From Salinispora fenicalii (lineage in GTDB: Bacteria > Actinomycetota > Actinomycetes > Mycobacteriales > Micromonosporaceae), in NCBI RefSeq assembly GCF_000514815.1, contig NZ_AZWQ01000008.1:238403-302402 (forward strand): a DNA stretch of 64,000 nucleotides, written 5' to 3'. Every line of letters starts with the position of its first letter. The first letter of the stretch is position 1. This document shows, one piece after another, positions 10,208 to 18,473 of the stretch. The notes under the pieces are model-generated. The model worked only from the letters and a program-made list of their open reading frames with translations, ran no database searches and was not told the DNA's origin. The position numbers were made by a program, and so were the translations under genes.

Positions 10208-10462
10208 GACACGCTGGTACCCGTCAACCCGTACTGATATCCAGTGGTACGGATTCCCTGCCGAAAATGACAGAAAAATCTTGACCCACCCCGTTCAGCC
10301 ATCTCACCTTGCGAGACAGCGCTCCCGCCAGCCGAGCGGGCCAGGGTTACAGGTCGCCGAGGACCCCATCGGTGAGTCGGACCGGCACGGCTTCCCGAAC
10401 CGAGGCGTACCCGGTGCGGCCGAAGGGTCGGCACCGGCCCTCACCATGGCAATGCCGCACTC

Positions 10463-10633
10463 GTGGCCTCCGCTCTCACGCCCGGGGACGACACGCCCAC
10501 CACCGCACTGGTCGAGCTGAACGCTGCCCTCGTCGTGGCGGCGAGCGGGATGGACATCGACGAGGCGGTCAACCTGGTCCGCCACGCCCGCCGGTCCGGA
10601 CACGCCATGCGCCTGCTGAGCACGCTCTCCTGA
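10463..10633 (+). CDS. Small protein upstream of the TrpRS-like gene
   Basis: A 56-residue GTG-initiated frame ends 14 bases before the TrpRS-like ATG. Almost every codon ends in G or C, which is strong coding evidence, whereas the overlapping frames lack this bias. An in-frame stop near 10373 and the absence of an upstream ATG, GTG or TTG make GTG 10463 the likely start, though no Shine-Dalgarno is visible. The product has a short disordered N-terminus and then a helical segment (ALVELNAALVVAASGMDIDE followed by AVNLVRHARRSGHAM). No family is recognised. Its position suggests a partner or first gene of the operon that follows. Confidence 0.55.
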   Translation: MASALTPGDDTPTTALVELNAALVVAASGMDIDEAVNLVRHARRSGHAMRLLSTLS

Positions 10634-10647
10634 AAGAAGGGGCCGCC

Positions 10648-11640
10648 ATGCCCGCCGTATCTATCGACGCCGAATCAACAGCAATCCTGACCGAACGGCT
10701 CGGAGCAACCGCTCTCCGCTTTACTCACACCGACGACGCACTGTGGGTCTTGCACCCCGACCGGCGCCAGTCGTTAGCGATCGTGACGGGCTTCGGTCCG
10801 ACCAATGCACCGACCGCCGGCACCTTGTCGGTCATGCTCGGCGCGATCGAGTTGCAGCGACAACTCGATGTGCCGATGACGGTCGTCATCTCCGACCTCG
10901 GGGCATGGAACTCCCGCAACGTCTCATGGTCGGCCCTGGTGCGGGTTCGCGACCAAATGCTCGCGTTCCTTGTCGAACTCGGCCTGGGTCCCCACCAAGC
11001 CGAACTACGGTCCCACCTTGAGCACGACAACCTCGTGCGTGCCGGCCGGGTCGCCCGCTATCTGTCCCGGGCTGACTTCCAGGAGCACCGTGAGAGCCTC
11101 TTGGAGCTTTACGCCGAGCACGGCTTGCTCGGCAGCGAAACCGGGGTGGTGGTTGACTCGCTGTACACGGTCGCTGACGTACTCGGCCCCTTCGACAACG
11201 GCGCCAGCAACGTCCTCATGGTGTCGGGTATGGAGGAGGCGTACTTCACGGACCTGGCCCGCCTGGTGCTACAACGACAAGCGAACGCCGGTGAGCTGGG
11301 CCTCGGCTGGAGCGGCCGGATCGGCGGCCTGTACTTCCGGGTCCTCGAAGGGCTTGCCGGTTACCCCAAGATGTCCAAGAGCATCCCCGCGTCGAGCATT
11401 AACCTCAACATGACCCGGGCCGAGATCACCGACCGGGTGATGGACGACGAGGAGTCGTCCCAGGCCGCGTTGCTGTCAACGATCGAACTCAGCAGCGGCT
11501 GGGACGCCGTGGATGTCGCCCGCACCCGCGAGGCATTCGCAGACCGCGTCCTACGTCCCGACAGTTGGCGCCAGGCTCGCCGAGAGTTCTGCCACTCATT
11601 CGGCCGATTCGCGGAGATGTGGCAGCGATGCGCCCGATGA
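10648..11640 (+). CDS. Tryptophanyl-tRNA synthetase-like protein (class Ic aaRS paralogue)
   Basis: 330 residues; ATG preceded by AGAAGGGG at good spacing. The class I signature is present but altered: GFGPTNAPTAGTLS (residues ~49-62) replaces the HIGH region, and YPKMSKSIPASSI (around residue 242) is an intact KMSKS loop. The stretch GMEEAYFTDLARLV and the KMSKS context (PASSINL) resemble archaeal/eukaryotic TrpRS (GxDQDPYFRMTRDV; KMSxSxPxSxIFL) more than bacterial TrpS. It is shorter than those enzymes. It may activate an amino acid for a biosynthetic step, charge a tRNA unconventionally, or be a genuine diverged TrpRS. Its stop overlaps the next start (ATGA), so it is translationally coupled to the SDR-like gene. 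Confidence 0.8.
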   Translation: MPAVSIDAESTAILTERLGATALRFTHTDDALWVLHPDRRQSLAIVTGFGPTNAPTAGTLSVMLGAIELQRQLDVPMTVVISDLGAWNSRNVSWSALVRVRDQMLAFLVELGLGPHQAELRSHLEHDNLVRAGRVARYLSRADFQEHRESLLELYAEHGLLGSETGVVVDSLYTVADVLGPFDNGASNVLMVSGMEEAYFTDLARLVLQRQANAGELGLGWSGRIGGLYFRVLEGLAGYPKMSKSIPASSINLNMTRAEITDRVMDDEESSQAALLSTIELSSGWDAVDVARTREAFADRVLRPDSWRQARREFCHSFGRFAEMWQRCAR

Positions 11641-12509
11641 GCCCGGTCCTCGTCCTCCTCGGTGCGTCGGGGCGCCTCGGCCGTGCAGTCCAGCCGCTGG
11701 CCGTCGCCGCCGGATTCCACGTCGTTGCGGTCGCGCGGACGCCGCCGGCTGCCCCGACGCCGGGCAGCACTCAGTGGGTTGGCGCAGACTTGACGGTCGT
11801 CCGGGACCGCGCCCGAGTTGCCGCCGCCATTACAAACCGGATCGCCTCATCCGGTCCTATCTACCTCGTGGACGTCGTTCTCGACCGTAGCGGGGTAGAC
11901 GCCATGCACCGCAGCATCCGAGGCGCGACCGAAGGCGTGCTGCAACTACGAACCGAGTTTCGCGCCACAGGCCAGGAAACGACGCTCATCGCCGCGAGTA
12001 CGACCGCTGTGCTCGCTCCCGGGCTGTATCAGACGCCGTACGGGCTCGCCAAGCGCAGGCAGGTCGTCAGGTATGCCCGCTCCGGCGTCACGGGCGCCGC
12101 GCTACTGCTCCCCCAGCTCGGCCCGGGAACGGGCACTGTATCGAAACCCCAACCGATCTGTTCCTTCGAGCAGGCCGCTCACGCATTGGTCAGCACCGTG
12201 TCGGCTGCACCGCACCACGGCTTCACGGTGCGTGTGCCCGCCCTCGACGTCGAGACCAGCCATACGGCTGTCAATGGCAGCACACTCCTGGCCCATCTCC
12301 ACAGTCTTGTGCTCGACCGCGACTCCATGCTCGCCCATCGGGCGGCAGCCCGCGGCCGGCTGGGCTGGACTCCCGAGCGGCTGCGGCTTGGCAACGATCA
12401 CCACCACGCACCGGTGGAACTGGTACGCCGGTTTGCCAACCGATACCACCTTGTCGTCGTCGATGAGCGGTCCGGCCGGGGCCCGATCCGTGGAGGCAGT
12501 CATGAGTGA
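11637..12509 (+). CDS. NAD(P)-dependent epimerase/reductase-like (SDR) protein
   Basis: 290 residues from ATG 11637, which overlaps the previous stop as ATGA; an in-frame ATG at 11628 is an alternative. The N-terminus has a beta strand and a nucleotide-binding loop GASGRLGRAV, typical of extended SDR/NmrA-type Rossmann folds. YGLAK around residue 135 fits the YxxxK catalytic pair. The substrate is unknown. It is sandwiched between an aaRS-like gene and an FAD oxidoreductase gene with overlaps on both sides (8 nt with the next gene), so all three products are probably made together and work on one pathway. Confidence 0.75.
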   Translation: MSPVLVLLGASGRLGRAVQPLAVAAGFHVVAVARTPPAAPTPGSTQWVGADLTVVRDRARVAAAITNRIASSGPIYLVDVVLDRSGVDAMHRSIRGATEGVLQLRTEFRATGQETTLIAASTTAVLAPGLYQTPYGLAKRRQVVRYARSGVTGAALLLPQLGPGTGTVSKPQPICSFEQAAHALVSTVSAAPHHGFTVRVPALDVETSHTAVNGSTLLAHLHSLVLDRDSMLAHRAAARGRLGWTPERLRLGNDHHHAPVELVRRFANRYHLVVVDERSGRGPIRGGSHE

Positions 12510-13521
12510 CGACAGCGTCGATGTCCTTGTCATCGGGGCGGGGCTGTGCGGCCTCACCATCACCGTCACCGCCGCGCGGCAGGGGCTGCGCGTTCGCTGC
12601 CTCGACGATGGACGCCCCGCGGCCTCGCGGGCCAACTTCGGCCAGTTGCACTCCGGCGCCGTCTACGCCCCGGTACTCCCCGCACTCAGCACAGCCTGCT
12701 GGGAGCAGCGGGACCGCTGGCACGACCTGGCCAGACCCGCACGGTGCGGCGAGGCCACCGGGATGGCGCTGTTTCACTCAGCAGATGGCGTGCAGCGCTA
12801 CCTGGACGCGTGGCAGCAGATCGGTATCGACGCCTCGGAGGTGGACCCGCGAGGCGCGGGAAGGTTCCCGCCGCCGGCAGCCGCCTTTCGCATCCCGGAC
12901 TACAGCGTCGACCTGTCGGTCCTCAACACACGCCTCGTCGATCTGGCACGTTCCAACGGCGTACCGGATGTCCAGCGGTTCACCGCCGTCCTGCGTCGCG
13001 ATCCGGATAGCGGCCTCGCCTCGATCGCGTCTCCCGCGCCGCAGTCGCGGATGGTGGTGCTGGCAGCCGGCGCCAGCACACCGACCTTGCTGTCCAACGC
13101 CGGAATTCAGCACACCCTGCACAACCGCCGAATCGCCTGGGGCCGACAGCCCGGGCTTGCGGTCGACGGTGTGACCTACTGGCTGGACGGCGATCTGCTC
13201 GCCATCAGCCCGGACCGTGGCGGCATCCGCGTGGGCTTGCCCAGCGTGCAGGATGGATACGGCACAACGGCGGAAGAACATGCCCGACTACGGGAAGCAC
13301 TCGATCGACACCGTCTCAAGCCGGCCCGCCAGGACCTCAGCCTGATCTGGGGGACCGTATGCGAGCCAATCAGTCTGCAGGCTGATCCATCCAGCCTTGT
13401 CGTGGACCTCCGACAGCCTCCAGAAGGATGGACTCCCACCAGGAATCTGCTTGTCGCGCTGCCCGGCAAATGGACCACCGCCTGGCGCTGCGCCGACCAG
13501 GTGATTGACGCGCTCACCTGA
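12502..13521 (+). CDS. FAD-dependent oxidoreductase (DAO/glycine-oxidase superfamily)
   Basis: 339 residues; ATG with GGAGG seven bases upstream, overlapping the SDR gene by 8 nt. The N-terminal dinucleotide-binding motif VIGAGLCGLT is followed by an acidic residue at the end of the second strand, and NFGQLHSGAVYAP resembles the flavin-contact loop of L-2-hydroxyglutarate oxidase and D-amino-acid oxidase relatives. AAGAST near residue 190 is a second flavin-contact strand. It probably oxidises an amino- or hydroxy-acid derivative; the substrate cannot be named. It ends 15 nt from the convergent TrpRS gene. Confidence 0.8.
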   Translation: MSDDSVDVLVIGAGLCGLTITVTAARQGLRVRCLDDGRPAASRANFGQLHSGAVYAPVLPALSTACWEQRDRWHDLARPARCGEATGMALFHSADGVQRYLDAWQQIGIDASEVDPRGAGRFPPPAAAFRIPDYSVDLSVLNTRLVDLARSNGVPDVQRFTAVLRRDPDSGLASIASPAPQSRMVVLAAGASTPTLLSNAGIQHTLHNRRIAWGRQPGLAVDGVTYWLDGDLLAISPDRGGIRVGLPSVQDGYGTTAEEHARLREALDRHRLKPARQDLSLIWGTVCEPISLQADPSSLVVDLRQPPEGWTPTRNLLVALPGKWTTAWRCADQVIDALT

Positions 13522-13536
13522 CCGGCGGGGGCCAAG

Positions 13537-14556
13537 CTATCCGATGCCAATGGCGTCTCTCACCCGCTCCAGCAATGGCCTGGTCTGCTTCCGGGCCTTG
13601 TCCGCGCCGTGGGCAAGCAGGTCGTCCAGCTCACTGCCCTGCGCCATCAACGCCTCGTAGCGCTCCCGAAGCGGCGCGAACTCCGCGACAAGCGTGTCAG
13701 CGAGCTGCGCCTTCACCTCTCCCCAGCCCATCCCACCGGCCGACAGCCGCGCCCGTGTCTCGGTGACCACATCAGCCGCGCCGAACCGCTCGAGCAGCTT
13801 GAAAACGGCAGCCGAGTCGGGGTCCTTCGGTTCCTCCACCGGCACGCTGTCAGTCGGGATACGCCGGACCAGTTTCCGCAGGCTGGGCTCTGACGCGAAC
13901 AGCGGGATCGTGTTGCCGTACGACTTGCTCATCTTGCGACCGTCGGTGCCGGGCAGCGTGTGCGCCGACCCCGCATCCGGAATCACCGCAGCGGGGATCT
14001 TGAACTTGAACCGGTCCCCGTACACGGCGTTGAAACTGCCCGCGATATCCGCGGCGTACTCGACATGCTGGACCTGGTCGCGACCGACGGGCACGACATC
14101 GGCGTCCATGATGAGGATGTCGATCGCCATTAACACCGGGTAGTTGAACAGGCCCATGTTCACGCCAGCGTCAAGATCCTCCTTGCCGGCTTCCCGGTTG
14201 CGGTCCCGCGACGCCTTGTAGGCGTGCGCCCGGTTCATCAGGCCCTTGCTGGCCATGCACGCCAGGATCCAGCTCAGCTCGAAGATCTCCGGGATGTCCG
14301 ACTGGCGGTAGAACGTGGTGCGATCCGGGTCGAGCCCGGCCGCCAACCAGGTGGCCGCCACGGAGCGGGTGTAGTGCCGCAACTGATCACGGTCGCGAAT
14401 CGTCGTCAGTGCGTGATAGTCCGCGATGAAATACAGCGACTCGTAACTGTCGGCCAATCGCAGCGCCGGCAGGATCGCGCCGATGTAGTTGCCCAGGTGC
14501 GGCTCACCGGTCGGCTTGATGCCGGTCAGCGATACCCTTCGCGCCGTCGAACCCAT
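13537..14556 (-). CDS. trpS: Tryptophan--tRNA ligase
   Basis: 339 residues from ATG 14556 (MGSTARRV). An ATG two codons upstream is possible, but TAATAT ends 7 nt before 14556, so a leaderless start there is likely. Class Ic features are complete: PTGEPHLGNYIG (HIGH region), GRDQVQHVEYAADIA, and GRKMSKSYGNTI (KMSKS loop). The length matches bacterial TrpRS (~330-340). It charges tRNA-Trp in the cytoplasm. Being next to a TrpRS-like biosynthetic-looking operon and a decayed integrase, it may be a second, resistance-type TrpRS and not the housekeeping copy; the window cannot decide this. The gene lies 40 nt downstream of the HAD gene. Confidence 0.9.
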   Translation of the reverse strand: MGSTARRVSLTGIKPTGEPHLGNYIGAILPALRLADSYESLYFIADYHALTTIRDRDQLRHYTRSVAATWLAAGLDPDRTTFYRQSDIPEIFELSWILACMASKGLMNRAHAYKASRDRNREAGKEDLDAGVNMGLFNYPVLMAIDILIMDADVVPVGRDQVQHVEYAADIAGSFNAVYGDRFKFKIPAAVIPDAGSAHTLPGTDGRKMSKSYGNTIPLFASEPSLRKLVRRIPTDSVPVEEPKDPDSAAVFKLLERFGAADVVTETRARLSAGGMGWGEVKAQLADTLVAEFAPLRERYEALMAQGSELDDLLAHGADKARKQTRPLLERVRDAIGIG

Positions 14557-14563
14557 GGGCATG

Positions 14564-14569
14564 ATATTA
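14564..14569 (-). promoter_or_regulatory. Putative -10 box of trpS
   Basis: TAATAT on the minus strand is a near-consensus -10 hexamer, unusual in this GC-rich sequence, and lies 7 nt before ATG 14556. No good -35 was seen. It would let trpS be expressed independently of the upstream HAD gene as a leaderless transcript. Confidence 0.4.
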
Positions 14570-14596
14570 CCGTGATCAGCCAGCGATCTTCCGTCC

Positions 14597-15277
14597 TCAT
14601 TGGCTATCGGGGTGTACCGAGATGCTCCTGTTGCCGTTGGCAAGGTCGAGCAGCGACGGCAACTCCGCCATGCTCCTGAAGGCTCGGACAGGCTCCGGCG
14701 CGAAGCCGTCGGGCGCGTACCGCAGCACGCGCATTCCCGCGTTACGTGCAGCTGCCACCCCGGACTCGCTGTCCTCGACAACGACGCAGCGGGCCGGCGG
14801 GACGCCCATCCTGGACGCGGCCAACAGAAACAGGTCGGGAGCCGGTTTGCCACGGGCGACCTCGGCGGCCGTGAAGATCCGGCCCTCGAAGTACACCGCC
14901 AGGCCGCAGCTGCCCAGGGTCAACGCGACCTTCTCGGGCCGCCCGTTCGACGCCACGCAGGCGGGGACACGAAGCTGCTGCAACACCGGTACGATGCCGG
15001 ACACCGGCGTCACCTGGGCGCGCAGCGCGGCATCAACCGCGACGGTCAACGCGTCGAACCAACCGGGTGGGACAGCACCACCAAGACGATCGGTGATCAA
15101 CCGGGCCGCCGCCGCCTGATCGAGACCGGCTAACGCGCGAGTGCACTCCTGGTCGGTGATCTGAATACCCAGCTGCCGCATCCGGTCGGCGAGTACCCGG
15201 CTGACGATCGGCTCGCTGTCCACCAGTACCCCGTCACAGTCGAAGATCACGAGATCGACCGGACCATGATCGCCCAT
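14597..15277 (-). CDS. HAD-family hydrolase (beta-phosphoglucomutase-like)
   Basis: 226 residues; ATG 15277 is preceded by GGGAGG nine bases upstream. The HAD motifs are all present: FDCDGVLVDSE (nucleophile Asp and acid/base Asp, residues ~11-21), ASNGRPE (motif II), GKPAPD (motif III Lys) and VVEDSESGVAAA (motif IV acids). The helical cap after motif I places it in subfamily I, which includes phosphoglycolate and sugar-phosphate phosphatases and phosphoglucomutases. It is 40 nt upstream of trpS on the same strand. Its substrate cannot be deduced; the context suggests it could dephosphorylate a product of the convergent operon. Confidence 0.85.
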   Translation of the reverse strand: MGDHGPVDLVIFDCDGVLVDSEPIVSRVLADRMRQLGIQITDQECTRALAGLDQAAAARLITDRLGGAVPPGWFDALTVAVDAALRAQVTPVSGIVPVLQQLRVPACVASNGRPEKVALTLGSCGLAVYFEGRIFTAAEVARGKPAPDLFLLAASRMGVPPARCVVVEDSESGVAAARNAGMRVLRYAPDGFAPEPVRAFRSMAELPSLLDLANGNRSISVHPDSQ

Positions 15278-15394
15278 CGGTGATCGCCTCCCTTCCGGCC
15301 GCGTCGCACCAGTCACCGCCGGTCCCAGCATCGCCGGCCCGGTCCAACGGCTCCCGAGCACCCACCGAGCGACCAGCTACCACCGCCGTACGCG

Positions 15395-15435
15395 AAAAGG
15401 CCCCGACCGGCACAGAAGTACCAGGTCAGGGCCTT
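15395..15435 (-). terminator. Intrinsic terminator downstream of tRNA-Lys
   Basis: On the minus strand AAGGCCCTGACC pairs with GGTCGGGGCCTT (one internal mismatch) across a 15-nt loop, and the stem runs into TTTT. It starts 6 nt after the encoded CCA of tRNA-Lys. Confidence 0.75.
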
Positions 15436-15441
15436 GCTCAT

Positions 15442-15517
15442 TGGTGCGCCGCCAGGGACTCGAACCCCGAACCCGCGGATTAAGAGTCCGCTGCTCTGCC
15501 AGTTGAGCTAGCGGCGC
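15442..15517 (-). tRNA. tRNA-Lys (anticodon CTT)
   Basis: The minus strand gives a full cloverleaf: acceptor GCGCCGC pairing with GCGGCGC, D-loop AGCTCAACTGGCAGAGC, anticodon loop ACTCTTAAT with CTT, T-arm GGGGTTCGAGTCCC, discriminator A and an encoded CCA. tRNA 3' ends are common integration sites, and its 3' end points toward the accessory cluster. Confidence 0.97.
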
Positions 15518-15774
15518 TCGTTGGCAACGGGGAGAACCCTAGCACGCCAGTTCAGCCGGCTTGTAATCCGATCCCCACTCCCCTCTTTCGGTCGAGATAT
15601 CAGGACAGATAGCACCAAAACCACCAGGATGGCTCTGGGCGGGCCGGTGCGGCGGGGCATGGTTGCGGCACGATGTGCGCCAGGTGCGTGCGAACTGTGT
15701 TGGAGACAGGGCCACGGGCCGGTTGACCACCGGCTCGGTCCAGCTCTTCGACGGCGAGGAGTAAGGAAGAGCAC
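15518..15774. other. Intergenic region before the L,D-transpeptidase
   Basis: No gene is evident. It must carry the outward promoters for tRNA-Lys (minus) and the L,D-transpeptidase gene (plus). The latter is preceded by a purine-rich Shine-Dalgarno (GGCGAGGAGTAAGGAAG). Confidence 0.5.
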
Positions 15775-17049
15775 ATGCGAGCCGTTAAGGACCCGCCGCC
15801 CCTGCGCGGGCAACGCCGTCCCGGTCAACGCCGACACGCGTTCGTGGCCGGGCTGCTCACCGCCGCCCTGGCGCTCACCGCCGCCTGCTCCTCGGGAGAC
15901 AAACAGCCCGACAAGAAGACTGACGACACGCCACCTCCCCCACTGGCCTCCGTCAGCATCGTCGAGCCGGCCGCCGACGCCCGGGACGTACCCGCCTCCA
16001 CGGGCATCGCCTTCACCGCGGAGCAGTCCCAGGAGACCACTGTCGCCCTGGTTGACTCGGCGGGCGGAGCCGTCGAGGGTGCGCTCGACGCCGACGGCGC
16101 GAGCTGGCTGCCCACCGGTGCGCTCGAGTACGGCGAGACGTACACAGCGACTGTCACCGCCACCGGAGACGACGGCCGTCCCGCCACCGCGACCAGCACC
16201 TTCACCACGATGGCCAAGCCCGATCAGCAGGTTCGGGTCAGCAGCTTCCTCGGCGACGGGCAGGTGGTCGGGGTCGGGATGCCGCTCATCGTCAAGTTCG
16301 GACGGGACATCCCGGAGGAGTACCGGGACGACGTGCAGCGGCGGATGACGGTCACGGCGGCCCCCGCGCAGGAGGGGGTGTGGCACTGGGTCAGCCCGAC
16401 CGAGGTGCGGTACCGCCCGCGGGAGTTCTGGCAGGCGAACAGCACCGTCTCGTACCGGGTGCAGGCTGGTGGCCTGCCGCTCGGCGACGGCTGGTACGGC
16501 CGGGCCGACCTCACCGTCGACATCAAGATCGGCCCTGCGCTGATCATGACGGTGGAGAACAAGACGAAGCGGATGGTGGTCACGAAGGACGGCGAGAAGG
16601 TACGCACGATCCCGGTGAGCCTCGGCAAGAAGTCCACGCCCTCGTCGAGCGGCACCATGGTGGTGATGGAGAAGCTACGCGAGACGGTCTTCGACACATT
16701 TGAGGAGCTGGGGCCGGACGAGGGCTACCGCACGGACATCGAGTACGCGCAGCGGCTTACCTGGGGTGGCGAGTTCATTCACGCCGCGCCCTGGTCGGAG
16801 GGGCAGCAGGGCTCGGTGAACGTCTCCCACGGCTGCGTCAACGTGTCGATGGCCAACGGCGCCTGGCTCTTCGACAACACCCGGATCGGTGATCCGATCC
16901 AGGTGTTGGGCACCGAACGGAAGCTGAAGAACGGCAACGGCTGGACGGACTGGAACCTGAGCTGGGAGGAGTACGTCAAGGGCAGCGCCCTGCCGACGGA
17001 GCCGGCGACGCTCCCCTCCACGACCGCCCCGCCCAGCCCAGCCACCTGA
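15775..17049 (+). CDS. L,D-transpeptidase lipoprotein (Ig-like + YkuD)
   Basis: 424 residues. A lipobox-like ALTAACSS ends the signal sequence (Cys ~37), so the protein is probably anchored to the outer face of the membrane. Two Ig-like domains (residues ~55-145 and 150-245) precede a YkuD catalytic domain with SHGCVNVS (Cys ~351), the nucleophile motif. The enzyme makes 3-3 (mDAP-mDAP) cross-links in peptidoglycan, and the architecture matches actinobacterial LdtMt2-type proteins. The ATG is supported by AGGAAGAG. A Thr/Pro/Ser-rich tail ends the protein. Confidence 0.93.
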   Translation: MRAVKDPPPLRGQRRPGQRRHAFVAGLLTAALALTAACSSGDKQPDKKTDDTPPPPLASVSIVEPAADARDVPASTGIAFTAEQSQETTVALVDSAGGAVEGALDADGASWLPTGALEYGETYTATVTATGDDGRPATATSTFTTMAKPDQQVRVSSFLGDGQVVGVGMPLIVKFGRDIPEEYRDDVQRRMTVTAAPAQEGVWHWVSPTEVRYRPREFWQANSTVSYRVQAGGLPLGDGWYGRADLTVDIKIGPALIMTVENKTKRMVVTKDGEKVRTIPVSLGKKSTPSSSGTMVVMEKLRETVFDTFEELGPDEGYRTDIEYAQRLTWGGEFIHAAPWSEGQQGSVNVSHGCVNVSMANGAWLFDNTRIGDPIQVLGTERKLKNGNGWTDWNLSWEEYVKGSALPTEPATLPSTTAPPSPAT

Positions 17050-17120
17050 CCCGTACGGCGGTTGCGGCGTCGGCCCCTGACCGAACCAGGTGGACCGGAT
17101 TGACTCTGCCGTGCTCACTG

Positions 17121-18473
17121 TTATCCGGCGCAGCCGGGTACGTCGCCGGAGCAGTTGTTTGGCCGATTCTTAATCACAACGGTACCGGTGGCGGTGTTCA
17201 GGTTCACGGTGCCACCCGCCTCGTTGAAGATGCCCCCACCGTCAGCTACAGCAATATTCTTCATCACTTTTGTCGCGAAAAGGGTGAGCACACCAGGCGC
17301 TTCGTTGTAGATACCACCGCCTTCGCTACCCGCCTGGTTGCCGATCACCTTCGTGTTTCGCAACACCAGCTCCGAAATATTATAGATACCGCCACCCGCG
17401 TCGTCGGCGTTGTTGTTCTTGATAACACTGTTCGTAGCGACAGCGGAAGCGTCGGTGTCCACTCCCAGGCCACCAGCAAGCCGGCCGGACAGGTTGCCGA
17501 TGATGGCGACAGATTCGAGGGTAATCTGCGTTCTGTTATCCGCGAAGACACCACCAATCACATCAGCGACATTGTCCGTGACTTCAGTATCGACGACAAA
17601 GCCGGAACCGTCGTCAACGAAGATTCCACCAGCATTACCCCGAGCATGATTGGCGGAGACGCTACTTTGCTCGATCCGGACGGTTCCCGCGCTGGCGACC
17701 CCAGCCCCATCTCTGGCGGCATTGGCGCGCACTCGGGACTTGCTGATTTGAAGTTCGGCAAACCCGGCGACACCTCCACCGTCCGTGCTGGCGGTGTTCC
17801 GTTCGATGATGGAATGGGCAATGCGGGTGGTGCCGTTGGCGGCGATGCCGCCGCCGTCACCGTCGGCGATGTTGCGGGTGATGGTGCTGTGGTTGGTGGT
17901 GAGGGCGCCCCCGGAGTTCACGAGGATTGCGCCGCCGTTGCCGTCGGCCCGTCCGCCGATGAGTTTCAGTTTGTTGAGGGTCAGATCGCCCCCGACGTCG
18001 ACGGTGAGGATGCGGAACTCGTCGACGGCGGCGGCGCGTTCGATGGTGGTGTGTTTGCCGCCGTTGAGGGTGATGGGGGTGGTGATGGCGGGGAGTCCGG
18101 CACCGTCGATGTCGGCGGTGAGGAGGTAGGTGCAGTCTTTTGCCAGGTCGAGGGTGGCGCCGCCACGGGCGTTGGCCAGGGTGATCGTGGCGATCAGCGC
18201 GTCGGTGTCGCAGGGCACGGGGGTGCCCTGCGGCTTCCCTCCCCTCCCCTGTTCCCTACTTCGTTTCCGGTGGTTGTCGGTGGAGGGTTGGTCGGCATTC
18301 TCGAGGTGGTCGCCAGCGGTGGTGCGGGGCCGTTCGTTGGCGTTGGCGGCGGGAGCGAGGCCGACGGTGGTGAGGGCGAGGCCGGTCATGCCGGCCAGCC
18401 CGACGGCCCAGCGCCGCCGTCGCGCCTCTGCCTGGCTTGTGCCAGGAGATCTGGTGTGGTGTCGGGGCTTCAT
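17121..18473 (-). CDS. Secreted right-handed beta-helix protein
   Basis: 450 residues from ATG 18473, chosen because GGAAAGGAGG lies upstream; an open frame extends to 18575. A Tat-like or Sec signal (RRRRWAVGLAGMTGLAL, cleavage near ANA) is followed by a disordered basic linker, and from about residue 110 by a parallel beta-helix with repeated GGGI-type turns (GGAILVNSGG, GGGIAANGT, GGGIYN, GGGIFNEAGG). Such proteins bind or cleave polysaccharides, but no catalytic residues of a known pectinase family were recognised. Two Cys near the C-terminus (NNCSGDVPGC) may form a disulfide. It looks monocistronic. Confidence 0.85.
   Translation of the reverse strand: MKPRHHTRSPGTSQAEARRRRWAVGLAGMTGLALTTVGLAPAANANERPRTTAGDHLENADQPSTDNHRKRSREQGRGGKPQGTPVPCDTDALIATITLANARGGATLDLAKDCTYLLTADIDGAGLPAITTPITLNGGKHTTIERAAAVDEFRILTVDVGGDLTLNKLKLIGGRADGNGGAILVNSGGALTTNHSTITRNIADGDGGGIAANGTTRIAHSIIERNTASTDGGGVAGFAELQISKSRVRANAARDGAGVASAGTVRIEQSSVSANHARGNAGGIFVDDGSGFVVDTEVTDNVADVIGGVFADNRTQITLESVAIIGNLSGRLAGGLGVDTDASAVATNSVIKNNNADDAGGGIYNISELVLRNTKVIGNQAGSEGGGIYNEAPGVLTLFATKVMKNIAVADGGGIFNEAGGTVNLNTATGTVVIKNRPNNCSGDVPGCAG

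Noticed and set aside
10130..10239. Inverted repeat TATCAGTACG / CGTACTGATA, 90 bp apart
   Set aside because: Too short and too far apart to claim as an att site or transposon end.
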